A stretch of DNA of 40,829 bases from the IMG/VR virus record IMGVR_UViG_3300043399_000937, positions 1 through 40,829 of that record; one strand, written 5' to 3'. Of this stretch, positions 6,335-13,113 are shown in pieces. Each line of letters opens with the position of its first letter. Position 1 is the first letter of the stretch. The position numbers were made by a program, and so were the translations under genes. A model generated the notes under the pieces. The model was given only the letters and a program-made list of their open reading frames with translations, was not told the origin of the DNA and ran no database searches. The DNA comes from a virus.

Positions 6335-7677
6335 ACTTTTTCACCAGCATAAAAATCACGGAAACGAATAAAGCGCGGGAAGCGTAGAGAGTGACTACCA
6401 TCTTGGTTTTGTGTAATTACGTCTGCTTTTACTTCCGCCGTATGACCAATAACATCATTGCGATTAGTCCAAAAATCGTCACGTTGAACATCACTAAATC
6501 CTGAACCGACATTAACTCGGATATACTTTCCATTGTCTTCCCCTTCACATACGATTGCACCAAGTCGACCTTCGTTACGACCAGTACCTTCTTCAACTGC
6601 AATAACAGTTAGATCAACTGTAATGTTTGGTTTAATCTTTAGCCAAGCATCGCTACGCTTACATACGTATGGAGCATCAATGTCTTTAACCATGATACCT
6701 TCAAGCCCAAGTGCAGCAGCTTCGTCACGCATTTCATCAAGCTTAGCACGACCTTCTTCTGTGTTTAGATCAACTTCAACATTGTCAAGCATACGAACGT
6801 TTTCACATTCAGCGAGGATATGAGTCCAATCACGCTTAAGCATATCGCTGCGAACATTTTGCTTAAGCCCGCACTTGCCGGACAAAAAGTCCTTAAGAGG
6901 AATGATATCGAACACGTTAAGTACAGCATCACTGGCGTCAGCATCCTTCTTACGCCGCGCTTGTGTCATAAGTTCTTGGAATGATGCACTGGTAATTTCA
7001 CCATCAAGCACGTATTCAAAAATTTCATATTTCTGCATTGCCAAAGCAAGTTGGTTTTCAATGTGCTTAAAGTTTTCAAATACCTTGCCATTGCGACTAA
7101 ACAGCGTTACCTTGGGCTGTAACATAGCAGTAAGAATGCCGCTATCAATACGCTGCATTACTGCTAGAACACGGACGCCATCCAGCTTATAATCGAGAAG
7201 CTTTTTGCCCGTAAGCTTAGCTTCATTGTCAGCAGCATCTTTTGCAAGTTGGCAACTAAAGATTGGTACTGTATTTGGGCGTACTTTATTAATAGTTGTC
7301 TCAGTAACTCCACAGCGTAGATCCTTAATTAAAATACGACGATACCAGTTGTTCCATGCATCCATGTCACAACTTTCCATTAGCTTTTCAAGAATGCCCT
7401 TAGCAAGATTTCCGGTGTAGCTGCGATTACCAAATCCAGTGATACCAAGTTTAAAGGCTTCATCGTACTGATCGTAATTAAAATCAATACGATTATCAAT
7501 TTCCTTAATCGGCACTTGCTTAATGCCCCATGTAATCATAGGATCAAGAGCAAGCTTCACGCCTTCCCAGAAGAGCTTGTCCTCTGGCTGCTGTAGCAGA
7601 ACCATTTGCAGGATCTTTTCCTTGTCCAGTCGACTGTTTGTAGATTCAAGCTGCTTGATTACTTCCCACGGCTTCAT
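6331..7677 (-). CDS. lig: ATP-dependent DNA ligase, 448 aa
   Basis: The nucleotidyltransferase motifs are in order: motif I KLDGVR with the AMP-accepting lysine at K164, motif III VLDGEI, motif IV LEGIMVKD, motif V WLKIKP, then an OB-fold domain with GSGFSD. An alpha-helical DNA-binding domain precedes them (about residues 1-150). Length is close to T4 gp30 (487 aa). It seals nicks in phage DNA replication and repair. The start lies 32 bp inside the upstream gene, and an excellent promoter (7724-7752) stands just upstream, so it can be transcribed on its own. Confidence 0.95.
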   Translation of the reverse strand: MKPWEVIKQLESTNSRLDKEKILQMVLLQQPEDKLFWEGVKLALDPMITWGIKQVPIKEIDNRIDFNYDQYDEAFKLGITGFGNRSYTGNLAKGILEKLMESCDMDAWNNWYRRILIKDLRCGVTETTINKVRPNTVPIFSCQLAKDAADNEAKLTGKKLLDYKLDGVRVLAVMQRIDSGILTAMLQPKVTLFSRNGKVFENFKHIENQLALAMQKYEIFEYVLDGEITSASFQELMTQARRKKDADASDAVLNVFDIIPLKDFLSGKCGLKQNVRSDMLKRDWTHILAECENVRMLDNVEVDLNTEEGRAKLDEMRDEAAALGLEGIMVKDIDAPYVCKRSDAWLKIKPNITVDLTVIAVEEGTGRNEGRLGAIVCEGEDNGKYIRVNVGSGFSDVQRDDFWTNRNDVIGHTAEVKADVITQNQDGSHSLRFPRFIRFRDFYAGEKV

Positions 7678-7897
7678 TTGCTTTGTTTGCCCTATATGTT
7701 TTGTTGAGTGCGTTTATTAGTTCAATATAACACGAAACTTCGTCACTGTCAAAGTACCATTTATGATTTTTTGGATCGTAATAGTAAGGACGCAACCAAT
7801 CTTCTAAATCAATAACATGGTAAAGTTCTCCGTATGACAGTTTACGGAGAACTTCTGATGCGGGTAAATCAAGATGACTAGCAACATCAGCAATCAT
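7646..7897 (-). CDS. Hypothetical protein, 83 aa, overlaps ligase start
   Basis: It begins MIADVASHLDLPASEVLRKL, a pattern compatible with a small helix-turn-helix-like N-terminus, followed by an aromatic-rich middle (WLRPYYYDPKNHKWYF). The ATG overlaps the upstream stop (ATGA) and the 3' end overlaps lig by 32 bp. The gene contains the ligase promoter. Function unknown. Confidence 0.65.
   Translation of the reverse strand: MIADVASHLDLPASEVLRKLSYGELYHVIDLEDWLRPYYYDPKNHKWYFDSDEVSCYIELINALNKTYRANKANEAVGSNQAA
7724..7752 (-). promoter_or_regulatory. Strong sigma70-like promoter of lig, palindromic spacer
   Basis: TTGACA, a 17-bp spacer and TATATT lie 46 bp upstream of the ligase ATG, inside the upstream gene. 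The spacer holds the inverted repeat ACGAA-GT-TTCGT. Confidence 0.8.
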
Positions 7898-8244
7898 CGA
7901 ATAACCTGATTACCTGCACTATCACGGTCACTGTAAATCTTGTTACCACGAACACGAATTAGATCAGCAGCAGCCTGCGGATTTTCCTCAAACATACTTG
8001 CAAGCGAATCCTTGGTCACTTCTGGCGTAGTATGAATAGAATAAATCTCATACTTGCGGTGCATATTTGCGCGGGCTCGCATGGTAAGATAGAAAAGCAT
8101 TTCACCAAGCTTGCTACCTTTTTGATCTTGAAGCGCCCGCATTACATCTTCGCTCTGTAGCTCATGGGCATCAACAATAGTTTCAAGTCCTAGCATATCC
8201 CATGCTACGATAAAAATGTTATCGTCTTTATCAACTTCTTCCAT
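7894..8244 (-). CDS. Hypothetical protein, 116 aa
   Basis: A soluble, mostly helical acidic protein starting MEEVDKDDNIFIVAWDMLGLETI, with LIRVRGNKIYSDRDS near the end. No motif is recognised. It sits in a chain of ATGA and TAATG overlaps with the bL12-like gene upstream and the 83-aa gene downstream, so it belongs to the same operon. Function unknown. Confidence 0.75.
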   Translation of the reverse strand: MEEVDKDDNIFIVAWDMLGLETIVDAHELQSEDVMRALQDQKGSKLGEMLFYLTMRARANMHRKYEIYSIHTTPEVTKDSLASMFEENPQAAADLIRVRGNKIYSDRDSAGNQVIR

Positions 8245-8681
8245 TAGAATACCGTAACTCCTGCCTCTTCAAGGGCGCGAATAGATCGTTCAAGATGAAT
8301 ATCATTTTCCTGCTTTAGCATTTCTGGCTTAAGCGGAATAACCACTTCCTTATAACAAGCATCTTCTACAGCATCCTTCGCTTCCTTAAGTCCGCATCCA
8401 CTAAGGTGGCGCACTTCCTTAATTGCTTCAATCTTACGATTAAGATTATACGTGGTTGTACGAATAGTAATAGTATCGCCCTTGCGACCTTCCATGATGC
8501 CAAACAGCACAGCACCAACAAGGTCTTCACCAAATGTCTGACGAATTACATCAAAACATTTAAGACCCATTTCCTGTCCGTATGCTTTCTGCATAGACAG
8601 CACCCAACTAATAGTGTTGCGACGAACGTTGTCAGTAATGTCCTCAGTGGATAGTGTCATTGGGGCCTGGGAGTTCGTCAT
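8244..8681 (-). CDS. Protein with bL12 (L7/L12) C-terminal-like domain
   Basis: Residues from about 80 onward read KIEAIKEVRHLSGCGLKEAK and later RSIRALEEAGVTV. These match the two hallmark helices and last strand of the bL12 C-terminal domain, the part that recruits translation GTPases; the consensus is IKEVR..TGLGLKEAKDLVE and ALEEAGA. A 35-residue insertion separates them. The N-terminal half is unlike the bL12 dimerisation domain. ATG at 8679-8681 is chosen because GAGG lies nine bases upstream; ATG at 8658-8660 is the alternative. Whether it docks on ribosomes or only borrows the fold is unknown. Confidence 0.7.
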   Translation of the reverse strand: MTNSQAPMTLSTEDITDNVRRNTISWVLSMQKAYGQEMGLKCFDVIRQTFGEDLVGAVLFGIMEGRKGDTITIRTTTYNLNRKIEAIKEVRHLSGCGLKEAKDAVEDACYKEVVIPLKPEMLKQENDIHLERSIRALEEAGVTVF

Positions 8682-8856
8682 CGGCTTCATCCTCATCAAT
8701 TACTGTAATACCAAAGTCCTTAAGAACTTTCACTAGCTCTTCAACTGACTCAACATTATCGAGTGCTGAAAGATGCTCTTCAAAGTCTTCCTCTAACATC
8801 TTGTCAAACTCTTCCTCAGAAGGAAGCTCAATTGTAATACCTTTAACTTTTGTCAT
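8644..8856 (-). CDS. Small highly acidic protein, 70 aa
   Basis: Starting MTKVKGITIELPSEEEFDKM, it is rich in Glu and Asp through its length, with a VEELVKVLKDFGI helix. Its 3' end overlaps the bL12-like gene in another frame. The acidic character resembles phage DNA-mimic or inhibitor proteins, but that is only a compositional similarity. Function unknown. Confidence 0.7.
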   Translation of the reverse strand: MTKVKGITIELPSEEEFDKMLEEDFEEHLSALDNVESVEELVKVLKDFGITVIDEDEADDELPGPNDTIH

Positions 8857-9128
8857 TATTCATATACCTCATCTAGCATTATTGCAAGCACGGAAAGTGG
8901 CTCGGTGTCATATGCACCCCAGCCCCTATAAAGTTTCATGTCTTTGAGCATCGATTGTTCGACCAGTTTACGACTCCAACCGGCATTAACATAGTCGTTA
9001 AAGCGTTCGTTAAGATACTCTGCTACACGCTCAACCTCAGGCTGATCAGTATAAAGATCCCAATCATCAGGCGTCAGCTTAACGTCAACACGCTTGGTGA
9101 GATTCATCTTGTTCTTGAGATAGCTCAT
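8856..9128 (-). CDS. Hypothetical protein, 90 aa
   Basis: It begins MSYLKNKMNLTKRVDVKLTP and contains WDLYTDQ and YRGWGAYDTEPLSVL stretches. No membrane segment or known motif. Both ends overlap neighbouring genes by TAATG. Function unknown. Confidence 0.7.
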   Translation of the reverse strand: MSYLKNKMNLTKRVDVKLTPDDWDLYTDQPEVERVAEYLNERFNDYVNAGWSRKLVEQSMLKDMKLYRGWGAYDTEPLSVLAIMLDEVYE

Positions 9129-9307
9129 TACCCTTCATCCCCGACTGCAATTTTTTGAATTAGATCTTTATCATCGTAAAGGTATAATACATGTCCTAAG
9201 GGAGTATCAATAGTCAGTTCATAATCCCCACTATCTGGATAATGATACAATTTAAACTTTACTGCTTGCTTTTTTGAGCTTTTAAAAACTAGGTCTCGCT
9301 TAACCAT
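9128..9307 (-). CDS. Small basic beta-rich protein, 59 aa
   Basis: The ATG at 9305-9307 has an AAGGAAA ribosome-binding site; earlier in-frame codons lack one. The sequence starts MVKRDLVFKSSKKQAVKFKL and alternates in a beta-strand pattern (YELTIDTPLGHVLYLYDD). Function unknown. Confidence 0.7.
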   Translation of the reverse strand: MVKRDLVFKSSKKQAVKFKLYHYPDSGDYELTIDTPLGHVLYLYDDKDLIQKIAVGDEG

Positions 9308-9308
9308 T

Positions 9309-9491
9309 TTATATTTTCCTTGTATTAGTGAACGCCTGAATAATAAGACCAACTAGCGCAATTGCACTTGCACCAACTAATAGTGCAACATAAGTTGTTT
9401 CTCCCGTGCCTTTACCAATTAGTTTGTCTGCGATAATCATTGCAAATATCCAACACATGCAAAATAGACCACGATCAAGCCACGGATTCAT
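9309..9491 (-). CDS. Small membrane protein, two helices, 60 aa
   Basis: Two hydrophobic segments (about residues 8-21 and 33-52) are separated by a short loop KLIGKGTGETT. The ATG follows GAGGAATAAA. It lies among the small early genes, so it may act on the host membrane soon after infection (inference). It is also compatible with a superinfection-exclusion or T4 Imm-like protein, but there is no sequence proof. Confidence 0.7.
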   Translation of the reverse strand: MNPWLDRGLFCMCWIFAMIIADKLIGKGTGETTYVALLVGASAIALVGLIIQAFTNTRKI

Positions 9492-9492
9492 T

Positions 9493-9639
9493 TTATTCCT
9501 CTACAGTAATTACTGAACGAAGGATACCATTTGCATCGTAGTAATACTTGGTAACTTCAAACTCGCTTGTCTCTGTTACTTCTTTGGACCCATCTTTACG
9601 CTTGATGGTTTTGTATGTAAACGGTTTACGCTTTGTCAT
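9493..9639 (-). CDS. Small basic protein, 48 aa
   Basis: The ATG at 9637-9639 overlaps the end of the upstream gene, and TAA lies at 9493-9495. The protein begins MTKRKPFTYKTIKRKDGSKE and ends with an acidic VEE. It has its own promoter at 9646-9673, which would start the transcript close to the ATG. Function unknown. Confidence 0.65.
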   Translation of the reverse strand: MTKRKPFTYKTIKRKDGSKEVTETSEFEVTKYYYDANGILRSVITVEE

Positions 9640-9857
9640 GCTCTTACTATACGCTCCTTTGCGAGGATGTCAATAGTCATCTGATGGAGAGAGTCCATAT
9701 CTTCACGGCTCATATAAAAGTCCGTTGTAGGATCCCAATACTCGCCAGCCTTAGGATCATAATACAGCACCTTGCCGTTAGCATAAAAGAATGGGCCCTC
9801 AAGTCCCTTGCGGGGTTGCCACTTCTTATTACGTTCACCAAGCACACGGTAGCCCAT
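9636..9857 (-). CDS. Hypothetical protein, 73 aa
   Basis: The ATG at 9855-9857 is preceded by AGGAAG and overlaps the upstream stop (TAATG). It begins MGYRVLGERNKKWQPRKGLE, with GKVLYYDPKAGEYWDPTTDFY in the middle. No known motif. Its 3' end contains the -35 element of the next gene's promoter. Confidence 0.7.
   Translation of the reverse strand: MGYRVLGERNKKWQPRKGLEGPFFYANGKVLYYDPKAGEYWDPTTDFYMSREDMDSLHQMTIDILAKERIVRA
9646..9673 (-). promoter_or_regulatory. Sigma70-like early promoter
   Basis: TTGACA, a 16-bp spacer and TATAGT lie within the 3' end of the 9636-9857 gene, six bases before the ATG of the 48-aa gene. The spacer carries TCCT-CGCAA-AGGA. Confidence 0.7.
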
Positions 9858-10024
9858 TATTCTACTTCCTTCCCTTCGTAGCGGCGCCAATCATATGCAG
9901 TTGCTTTGAAAGACGAATCTTTAGACCACAACAACGCCTTTACTTCGTCGTCAAAAACCTTTTCGACACATTCCCAAATGTCGAGTCCGTCGCTATGACA
10001 GTGGTAACCTATCCATACCTTCAT
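9857..10024 (-). CDS. Small hypothetical protein, 55 aa
   Basis: The ATG at 10022-10024 starts MKVWIGYHCHSDGLDIWECV, and TAA overlaps the next ATG. The composition (WIGYHCH, WECVEKVFDDEVKALLW) is unusually Trp/Cys/His-rich for its size, but no complete metal-binding pattern is present. Function unknown. Confidence 0.65.
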   Translation of the reverse strand: MKVWIGYHCHSDGLDIWECVEKVFDDEVKALLWSKDSSFKATAYDWRRYEGKEVE

Positions 10025-10025
10025 C

Positions 10026-10157
10026 TTAGTTCGTCTTATAAATTACAGTTTGACCAGAAACGTGAAACTGTGCGGGCTTGTTATTGCTGACCATATGAAT
10101 AAACGGCAGCAGCGTAAATTGGATAAGCACAAAGAAGAAAACAAAGAGCAACTTCAT
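10026..10157 (-). CDS. Tiny membrane-anchored or secreted protein, 43 aa
   Basis: The first 22 residues (MKLLFVFFFVLIQFTLLPFI and on) form a strongly hydrophobic segment, an uncleaved anchor or signal, followed by a 20-residue polar tail. The ATG overlaps the stop of the upstream gene (TAATG). It is part of the early small-gene operon. Function unknown. Confidence 0.65.
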   Translation of the reverse strand: MKLLFVFFFVLIQFTLLPFIHMVSNNKPAQFHVSGQTVIYKTN

Positions 10158-10543
10158 TAGTACACTCGCACAATAAGGTGACCATTCTTACTCACCACAT
10201 CAACGTCACCAAGCGCCTGGAGCGGAGCATACAAGTTTTCATTCTTACGAGCGGCAGGAGTACGACTCAGGATGTGTCCAACCTGTTCCATCTTAATATT
10301 TTCAAACGGCTTCTTAGCATGTGTGCCAAGACCGCGATAGGTAAGGTACGTCACCTTACAGTTAAAAAATCGTTCGAGAATCTGGCAAACAGCCACAACA
10401 CGATCAATGTGCTTGGGGCTGTTAAACTTTTTATGGTGTAGCCTAAAAGCCTGGTCGCTCTTATCACGGGCATCAAGCAAGCTGCCCAGCGGGTTACAGC
10501 TACGAACAGTGTTAACAGTATCTTCCTTCACAAGAGTACGCAT
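10157..10543 (-). CDS. Hypothetical protein, 128 aa
   Basis: A basic soluble protein beginning MRTLVKEDTVNTVRSCNPLG, with RLHHKKFNSPKHIDRVVAVC in the middle and a beta-rich end. It is the first gene behind a near-consensus promoter (10578-10605), so it is likely among the earliest and most expressed genes here. Family not recognised. Confidence 0.75.
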   Translation of the reverse strand: MRTLVKEDTVNTVRSCNPLGSLLDARDKSDQAFRLHHKKFNSPKHIDRVVAVCQILERFFNCKVTYLTYRGLGTHAKKPFENIKMEQVGHILSRTPAARKNENLYAPLQALGDVDVVSKNGHLIVRVY

Positions 10544-10577
10544 GGGAAACTCCCTATTTGTTAACTTTTACTGTTAC

Positions 10578-10605
10578 AGTATAGCACCTTTTTGGTGCGT
10601 GTCAA
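10578..10605 (-). promoter_or_regulatory. Near-consensus sigma70 early promoter, palindromic spacer
   Basis: TTGACA, a 16-bp spacer and TATACT lie 34 bp upstream of the ATG at 10543. The spacer contains the perfect inverted repeat GCACC-AAAAA-GGTGC. The region 10544-10609 holds no gene. Confidence 0.85.
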
Positions 10606-10609
10606 CCGT

Positions 10610-10774
10610 TTATGCGGCTTTGGGGGTATAACGGGCAACAATAGCATCTACACGCTTTGCGTGTGCTTTGGTAACACGCTTGGGCTTTTTTACACCCTTA
10701 GCGTGTGCAGCAGGAGCCTTGGTCACAGCAACAGTAGAGGAAGCAACGAGCGCTTGGAGTTCCAACTTGGTCAT
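10610..10774 (-). CDS. Small Ala/Lys-rich basic protein, 54 aa
   Basis: The ATG at 10772-10774 follows an AGGGAAT ribosome-binding site; TAA is at 10610-10612. After MTKLELQALVASSTVAVTKA comes a basic stretch (AHAKGVKKPKRVTKAHAKRV). The composition resembles histone H1-like or other nucleic-acid-binding tails, so binding to DNA or RNA is plausible but inferred from charge alone. Confidence 0.7.
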   Translation of the reverse strand: MTKLELQALVASSTVAVTKAPAAHAKGVKKPKRVTKAHAKRVDAIVARYTPKAA

Positions 10775-10811
10775 TTGTAATTCCCTATTTGTTGTTAACT
10801 GCTATATGTAC

Positions 10812-10839
10812 ATAATATAGCCAAACGCTTTGGAGTCAA
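10812..10839 (-). promoter_or_regulatory. Sigma70-like early promoter, palindromic spacer
   Basis: TTGACT, a 16-bp spacer and TATTAT lie 37 bp upstream of the ATG at 10774. The spacer contains CCAAA-GCG-TTTGG. The remainder of this divergent region (10840-10939) shows no gene. Confidence 0.7.
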
Positions 10840-10939
10840 CCAAAAAGACACCAAAAAAGCAAAAAAGATTCCTTAATGAATTCAAGCACTTAGCAGTACC
10901 CCAAAAACCTTAAGAATTACAAGAACTTAGCGTTTTAAC

Positions 10940-10947
10940 AATAAATA
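10940..10947 (+). promoter_or_regulatory. T4-type late promoter of the endolysin gene
   Basis: AATAAATA lies 21 bp before the endolysin ATG, followed by an AAAGGGG ribosome-binding site. It is the only clear plus-strand late box in the window. Confidence 0.6.
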
Positions 10948-10968
10948 CATACATAAAGGGGAAATACC

Positions 10969-11454
10969 ATGGAATGGTTTGATACCGCAAAAAGTTTGCT
11001 AGGAACTAAAGAAGTTGCAGGATCTAGGAACAATCCAAAGATACTTGCTTGGGCCAGAGAGGTAGGCGGATGGACTGCAAAGTTTTACAATGCAGATGAA
11101 ATCCCATGGTGTGGGTTGTTTGTTGCTTATTGCATGAAAAAGAATGGCATACCAGTACACGATGGTGTATTAAGTGCGCTATCTTGGAACAGTTGGGGAA
11201 CTCCGCTTGCAAAGGGTGTACCAGGTGCAGTAATGGTATTTGTCCGTCCAGGCGGTGGTCACGTTGGATTTTACGTTAGCGAGGATAAAGACGCTTATCA
11301 CATATTAGGCGGAAATCAGAGCGACAACGTAACAGTTACCCGCATTGCGAAGAATAGACTTAAAGGTATCCGTTGGCCAAAAGGAAAACCGGCCCCTACA
11401 CAAGGACCGGTCTACGCAAAGTTTACTGGGGCATTAAGCACTAACGAAGCTTAA
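10969..11454 (+). CDS. Endolysin-like cysteine peptidase (NlpC/P60-CHAP type), 161 aa
   Basis: The protein matches the TIGR02594-like family: WxxxAxxxLGxKE at the start, then IPWCGLFVAYC with the catalytic cysteine C48, and GGGHVGFYV with histidine H98. A third polar residue may be N116 in GGNQS. Such enzymes cut peptide bonds of peptidoglycan. There is no signal peptide, so export to the periplasm would need a holin, for which the coiled-coil/TM protein at 28502-28795 is a candidate. It is transcribed opposite to its neighbours from a late box. Confidence 0.85.
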   Translation: MEWFDTAKSLLGTKEVAGSRNNPKILAWAREVGGWTAKFYNADEIPWCGLFVAYCMKKNGIPVHDGVLSALSWNSWGTPLAKGVPGAVMVFVRPGGGHVGFYVSEDKDAYHILGGNQSDNVTVTRIAKNRLKGIRWPKGKPAPTQGPVYAKFTGALSTNEA

Positions 11455-11771
11455 TACGGTACGTAATCACATACCTTCTTCTTTACACGGACATAAGTCC
11501 CGGTGTTTGGATTGTAACGACGAACTGTCTTCCACCAGCATTCACGCACATATTCTACTTGTGGTTGAACATAAACTGGTGGAGGCGGTGCAGCGTAGAC
11601 TGGGTATGCAGGATAACGTGGACGCCCAATTGCTTCTCCAATGATTAGGCCACCAAGTGCGCCACCTAGGACACCAATAATAACTTCCTCGGAATTGTCT
11701 GCCTTTGCTGGAACAGTAAAAACTGTAACAGCCATAGCAATGGCACAAATGCTTGCAATAATCTTCTTCAT
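11451..11771 (-). CDS. Exported glycine-zipper protein, 106 aa
   Basis: MKKIIASICAIAMAVTVFTVPAKA is a signal peptide with a signal peptidase I site after AKA. The mature part has a glycine zipper (GVLGGALGGLIIGEAIG), a Pro/Tyr-rich stretch and a C-terminal part with two cysteines (REC, KVCDY). Glycine-zipper proteins insert in or span the outer membrane. It could be a host-derived envelope protein used in lysis or exclusion (inference). A TATAAATA box precedes it by 20 bp, so it is probably late. Confidence 0.8.
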   Translation of the reverse strand: MKKIIASICAIAMAVTVFTVPAKADNSEEVIIGVLGGALGGLIIGEAIGRPRYPAYPVYAAPPPPVYVQPQVEYVRECWWKTVRRYNPNTGTYVRVKKKVCDYVPY

Positions 11772-11791
11772 ATTAATCTCCGTTAAGTTAG

Positions 11792-11799
11792 TATTTATA
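11792..11799 (-). promoter_or_regulatory. T4-type late promoter
   Basis: A perfect TATAAATA lies 20 bp upstream of the ATG at 11771, overlapping the end of the upstream gene. Confidence 0.8.
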
Positions 11800-12394
11800 T
11801 GTCCTGCCCAGGCACTTTAGGCTGTTGTCCTTCAGCGTTAGGCTTTTGTTCTAGTGGAGCAGTGTCAATTGGGGGGAGTTTCTTCGACTCGTCTAGACAT
11901 GCAAGAAGTTTTTGCACTGCGGCAGTTGAACCATCTAGTGGAATATATGCCGGCTGAATGTCGCCTGGCATTAGGATACGCATCTCAGACATTTCCATAA
12001 ATGCTGGAATAAAGCTGTTAACATCAATGCCGCGGATTGCAATTGTATTCTTGTTAATAAGTGAGTATGTCATATCGCCACCAACTACTTGGTTAGCACG
12101 ATTAACTAGATTCATTCTAAATGAATAGTCACCTGGGGCGTCAGCAATGTTCCATTCATAGTTTTGGAACCAAATATAAAGTTCACCAGACTTGAGGTCT
12201 TTAATGAGCTGCATAGTGCTGCCATCTTGCCACTTTGTTTCGGCTACGCAAGCTGCATTCTGTGTTGCGTTTCCAGCATTACCAAAAACGTTCCATGCAC
12301 CTGTTTGTCCACCACTATAAAAAATAGTCTCAGCAAATGCCTGTGTGGCGAAAAGACTTGCTGCAAGCACGGTTGAAAGTAATAGTTTCTTCAT
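11795..12394 (-). CDS. Exported protein of unknown function, 199 aa
   Basis: The start at ATG 12392-12394 gives a textbook signal peptide, MKKLLLSTVLAASLFATQAFA, cleaved before ETIF. A longer frame would run into the tRNA and is not real. The mature protein has two cysteines and a beta-rich body, a C-terminal LDGSTAAVQKLLACLD element resembling short periplasmic proteins of alphaproteobacteria, and a disordered Pro/Gln tail. It lies between the tRNA and the glycine-zipper gene. I do not recognise a named family; a host-acquired periplasmic protein is likely. Confidence 0.8.
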   Translation of the reverse strand: MKKLLLSTVLAASLFATQAFAETIFYSGGQTGAWNVFGNAGNATQNAACVAETKWQDGSTMQLIKDLKSGELYIWFQNYEWNIADAPGDYSFRMNLVNRANQVVGGDMTYSLINKNTIAIRGIDVNSFIPAFMEMSEMRILMPGDIQPAYIPLDGSTAAVQKLLACLDESKKLPPIDTAPLEQKPNAEGQQPKVPGQDI

Positions 12395-12415
12395 GTTGAC
12401 CTCAAAGTTTAAAAA

Positions 12416-12492
12416 TGGTAGGGGTTGAGGGCCTCGAACCCCCGACACGTCGATTATGAGTCGACTGCTCTCACCAACTGAGCTAAACCCCC
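12416..12492 (-). tRNA. tRNA with CAU anticodon, probably tRNA-Ile2 (AUA)
   Basis: The 77-nt gene folds as a complete cloverleaf with CCA encoded. It has a 7-bp acceptor stem with a G1-U72 wobble, a 4-bp D stem, a 5-bp anticodon stem GTCGA/TCGAC, loop CTCATAA, a 5-nt variable loop, and a T arm with TTCGAGG. The anticodon is CAU. The loop alone cannot separate elongator Met from Ile2, but a TilS gene lies 18 bp upstream, and the anticodon arm closely resembles that of E. coli tRNA-Ile2, which argues for lysidine-modified Ile2 reading AUA. Confidence 0.9.
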
Positions 12493-12510
12493 AATTTCTA
12501 AGTATTTTTA

Positions 12511-13113
12511 TTATATATTATCTAATTTAGAAAGCAACTTCTTTTTAATAGTCTTTTGGATACCTGGATTAATCTTTTGGACAACTGGCATCGCAACATG
12601 TCGAACATAGTTACGCATATATTTAGTGTCAAAATTGGACATGTCGTCGTACCATTCCATGTTATGCTTATTACACCAATTAACTAATTCTTGCTTTGGT
12701 GTTACGAGAAAAGGACGAACAACGTTGCCACGATAAATTTCTGGAAGTTTAGGTTGACCATGCATACTACTCCAAACCCAAGTTTCAACGGCATCATCTA
12801 AGTGGTGTGCTGTAACTACTGGTGCATCAAGTTGTTCAAAATACTTGTAACGCTCATTGCGCCAGTATTCTTCCATGCTTTCATCTTTTTTTCTCGAACG
12901 CATGACAGCACCATCAACCATCTTGATGTTATGTGTTTTGCAGTAACGAGAAAGAAAAGCAAATGCTTCCTTACTTGCAACAGTGCCGTGGTCAAAAAAT
13001 GCCGCAGTAACATCGTGTTTCCTGCTAAGGAAATTTAATGCAGCCATAGAGTCTACTCCGCCGCTACAAGCGACGTAGAACGTTTTTGGCAATTTTACTA
13101 ACAATTTAATCAT
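12511..13113 (-). CDS. tilS: TilS, tRNA(Ile)-lysidine synthetase, catalytic domain only, 200 aa
   Basis: TilS attaches lysine to C34 of the CAU tRNA so that it is charged with Ile and reads AUA. Visible motifs are the PP-loop SGGVDS (17-22), the WRNERYKYF segment, AHHLDDAVETW (102-112), RPFL (133-136) and the DDMSNFDTKYMRNYVRH block equivalent to the EDPSN...RN.IRH signature. The protein stops after the N-terminal domain; the E. coli enzyme has 432 residues with two extra C-terminal domains. It is co-oriented with the CAU tRNA, and its start overlaps the oxygenase stop. Confidence 0.93.
   Translation of the reverse strand: MIKLLVKLPKTFYVACSGGVDSMAALNFLSRKHDVTAAFFDHGTVASKEAFAFLSRYCKTHNIKMVDGAVMRSRKKDESMEEYWRNERYKYFEQLDAPVVTAHHLDDAVETWVWSSMHGQPKLPEIYRGNVVRPFLVTPKQELVNWCNKHNMEWYDDMSNFDTKYMRNYVRHVAMPVVQKINPGIQKTIKKKLLSKLDNI

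Noticed and set aside
6533-7420. Plus-strand open frames opposite the DNA ligase gene
   Set aside because: Antisense shadows of a full-length ligase with all motifs; no ribosome-binding sites or plausible products.
12395-12448. Upstream extension of the exported protein beginning MSGVRGPQPL
   Set aside because: It would read through the tRNA gene; the ATG at 12392-12394 gives a perfect signal peptide.
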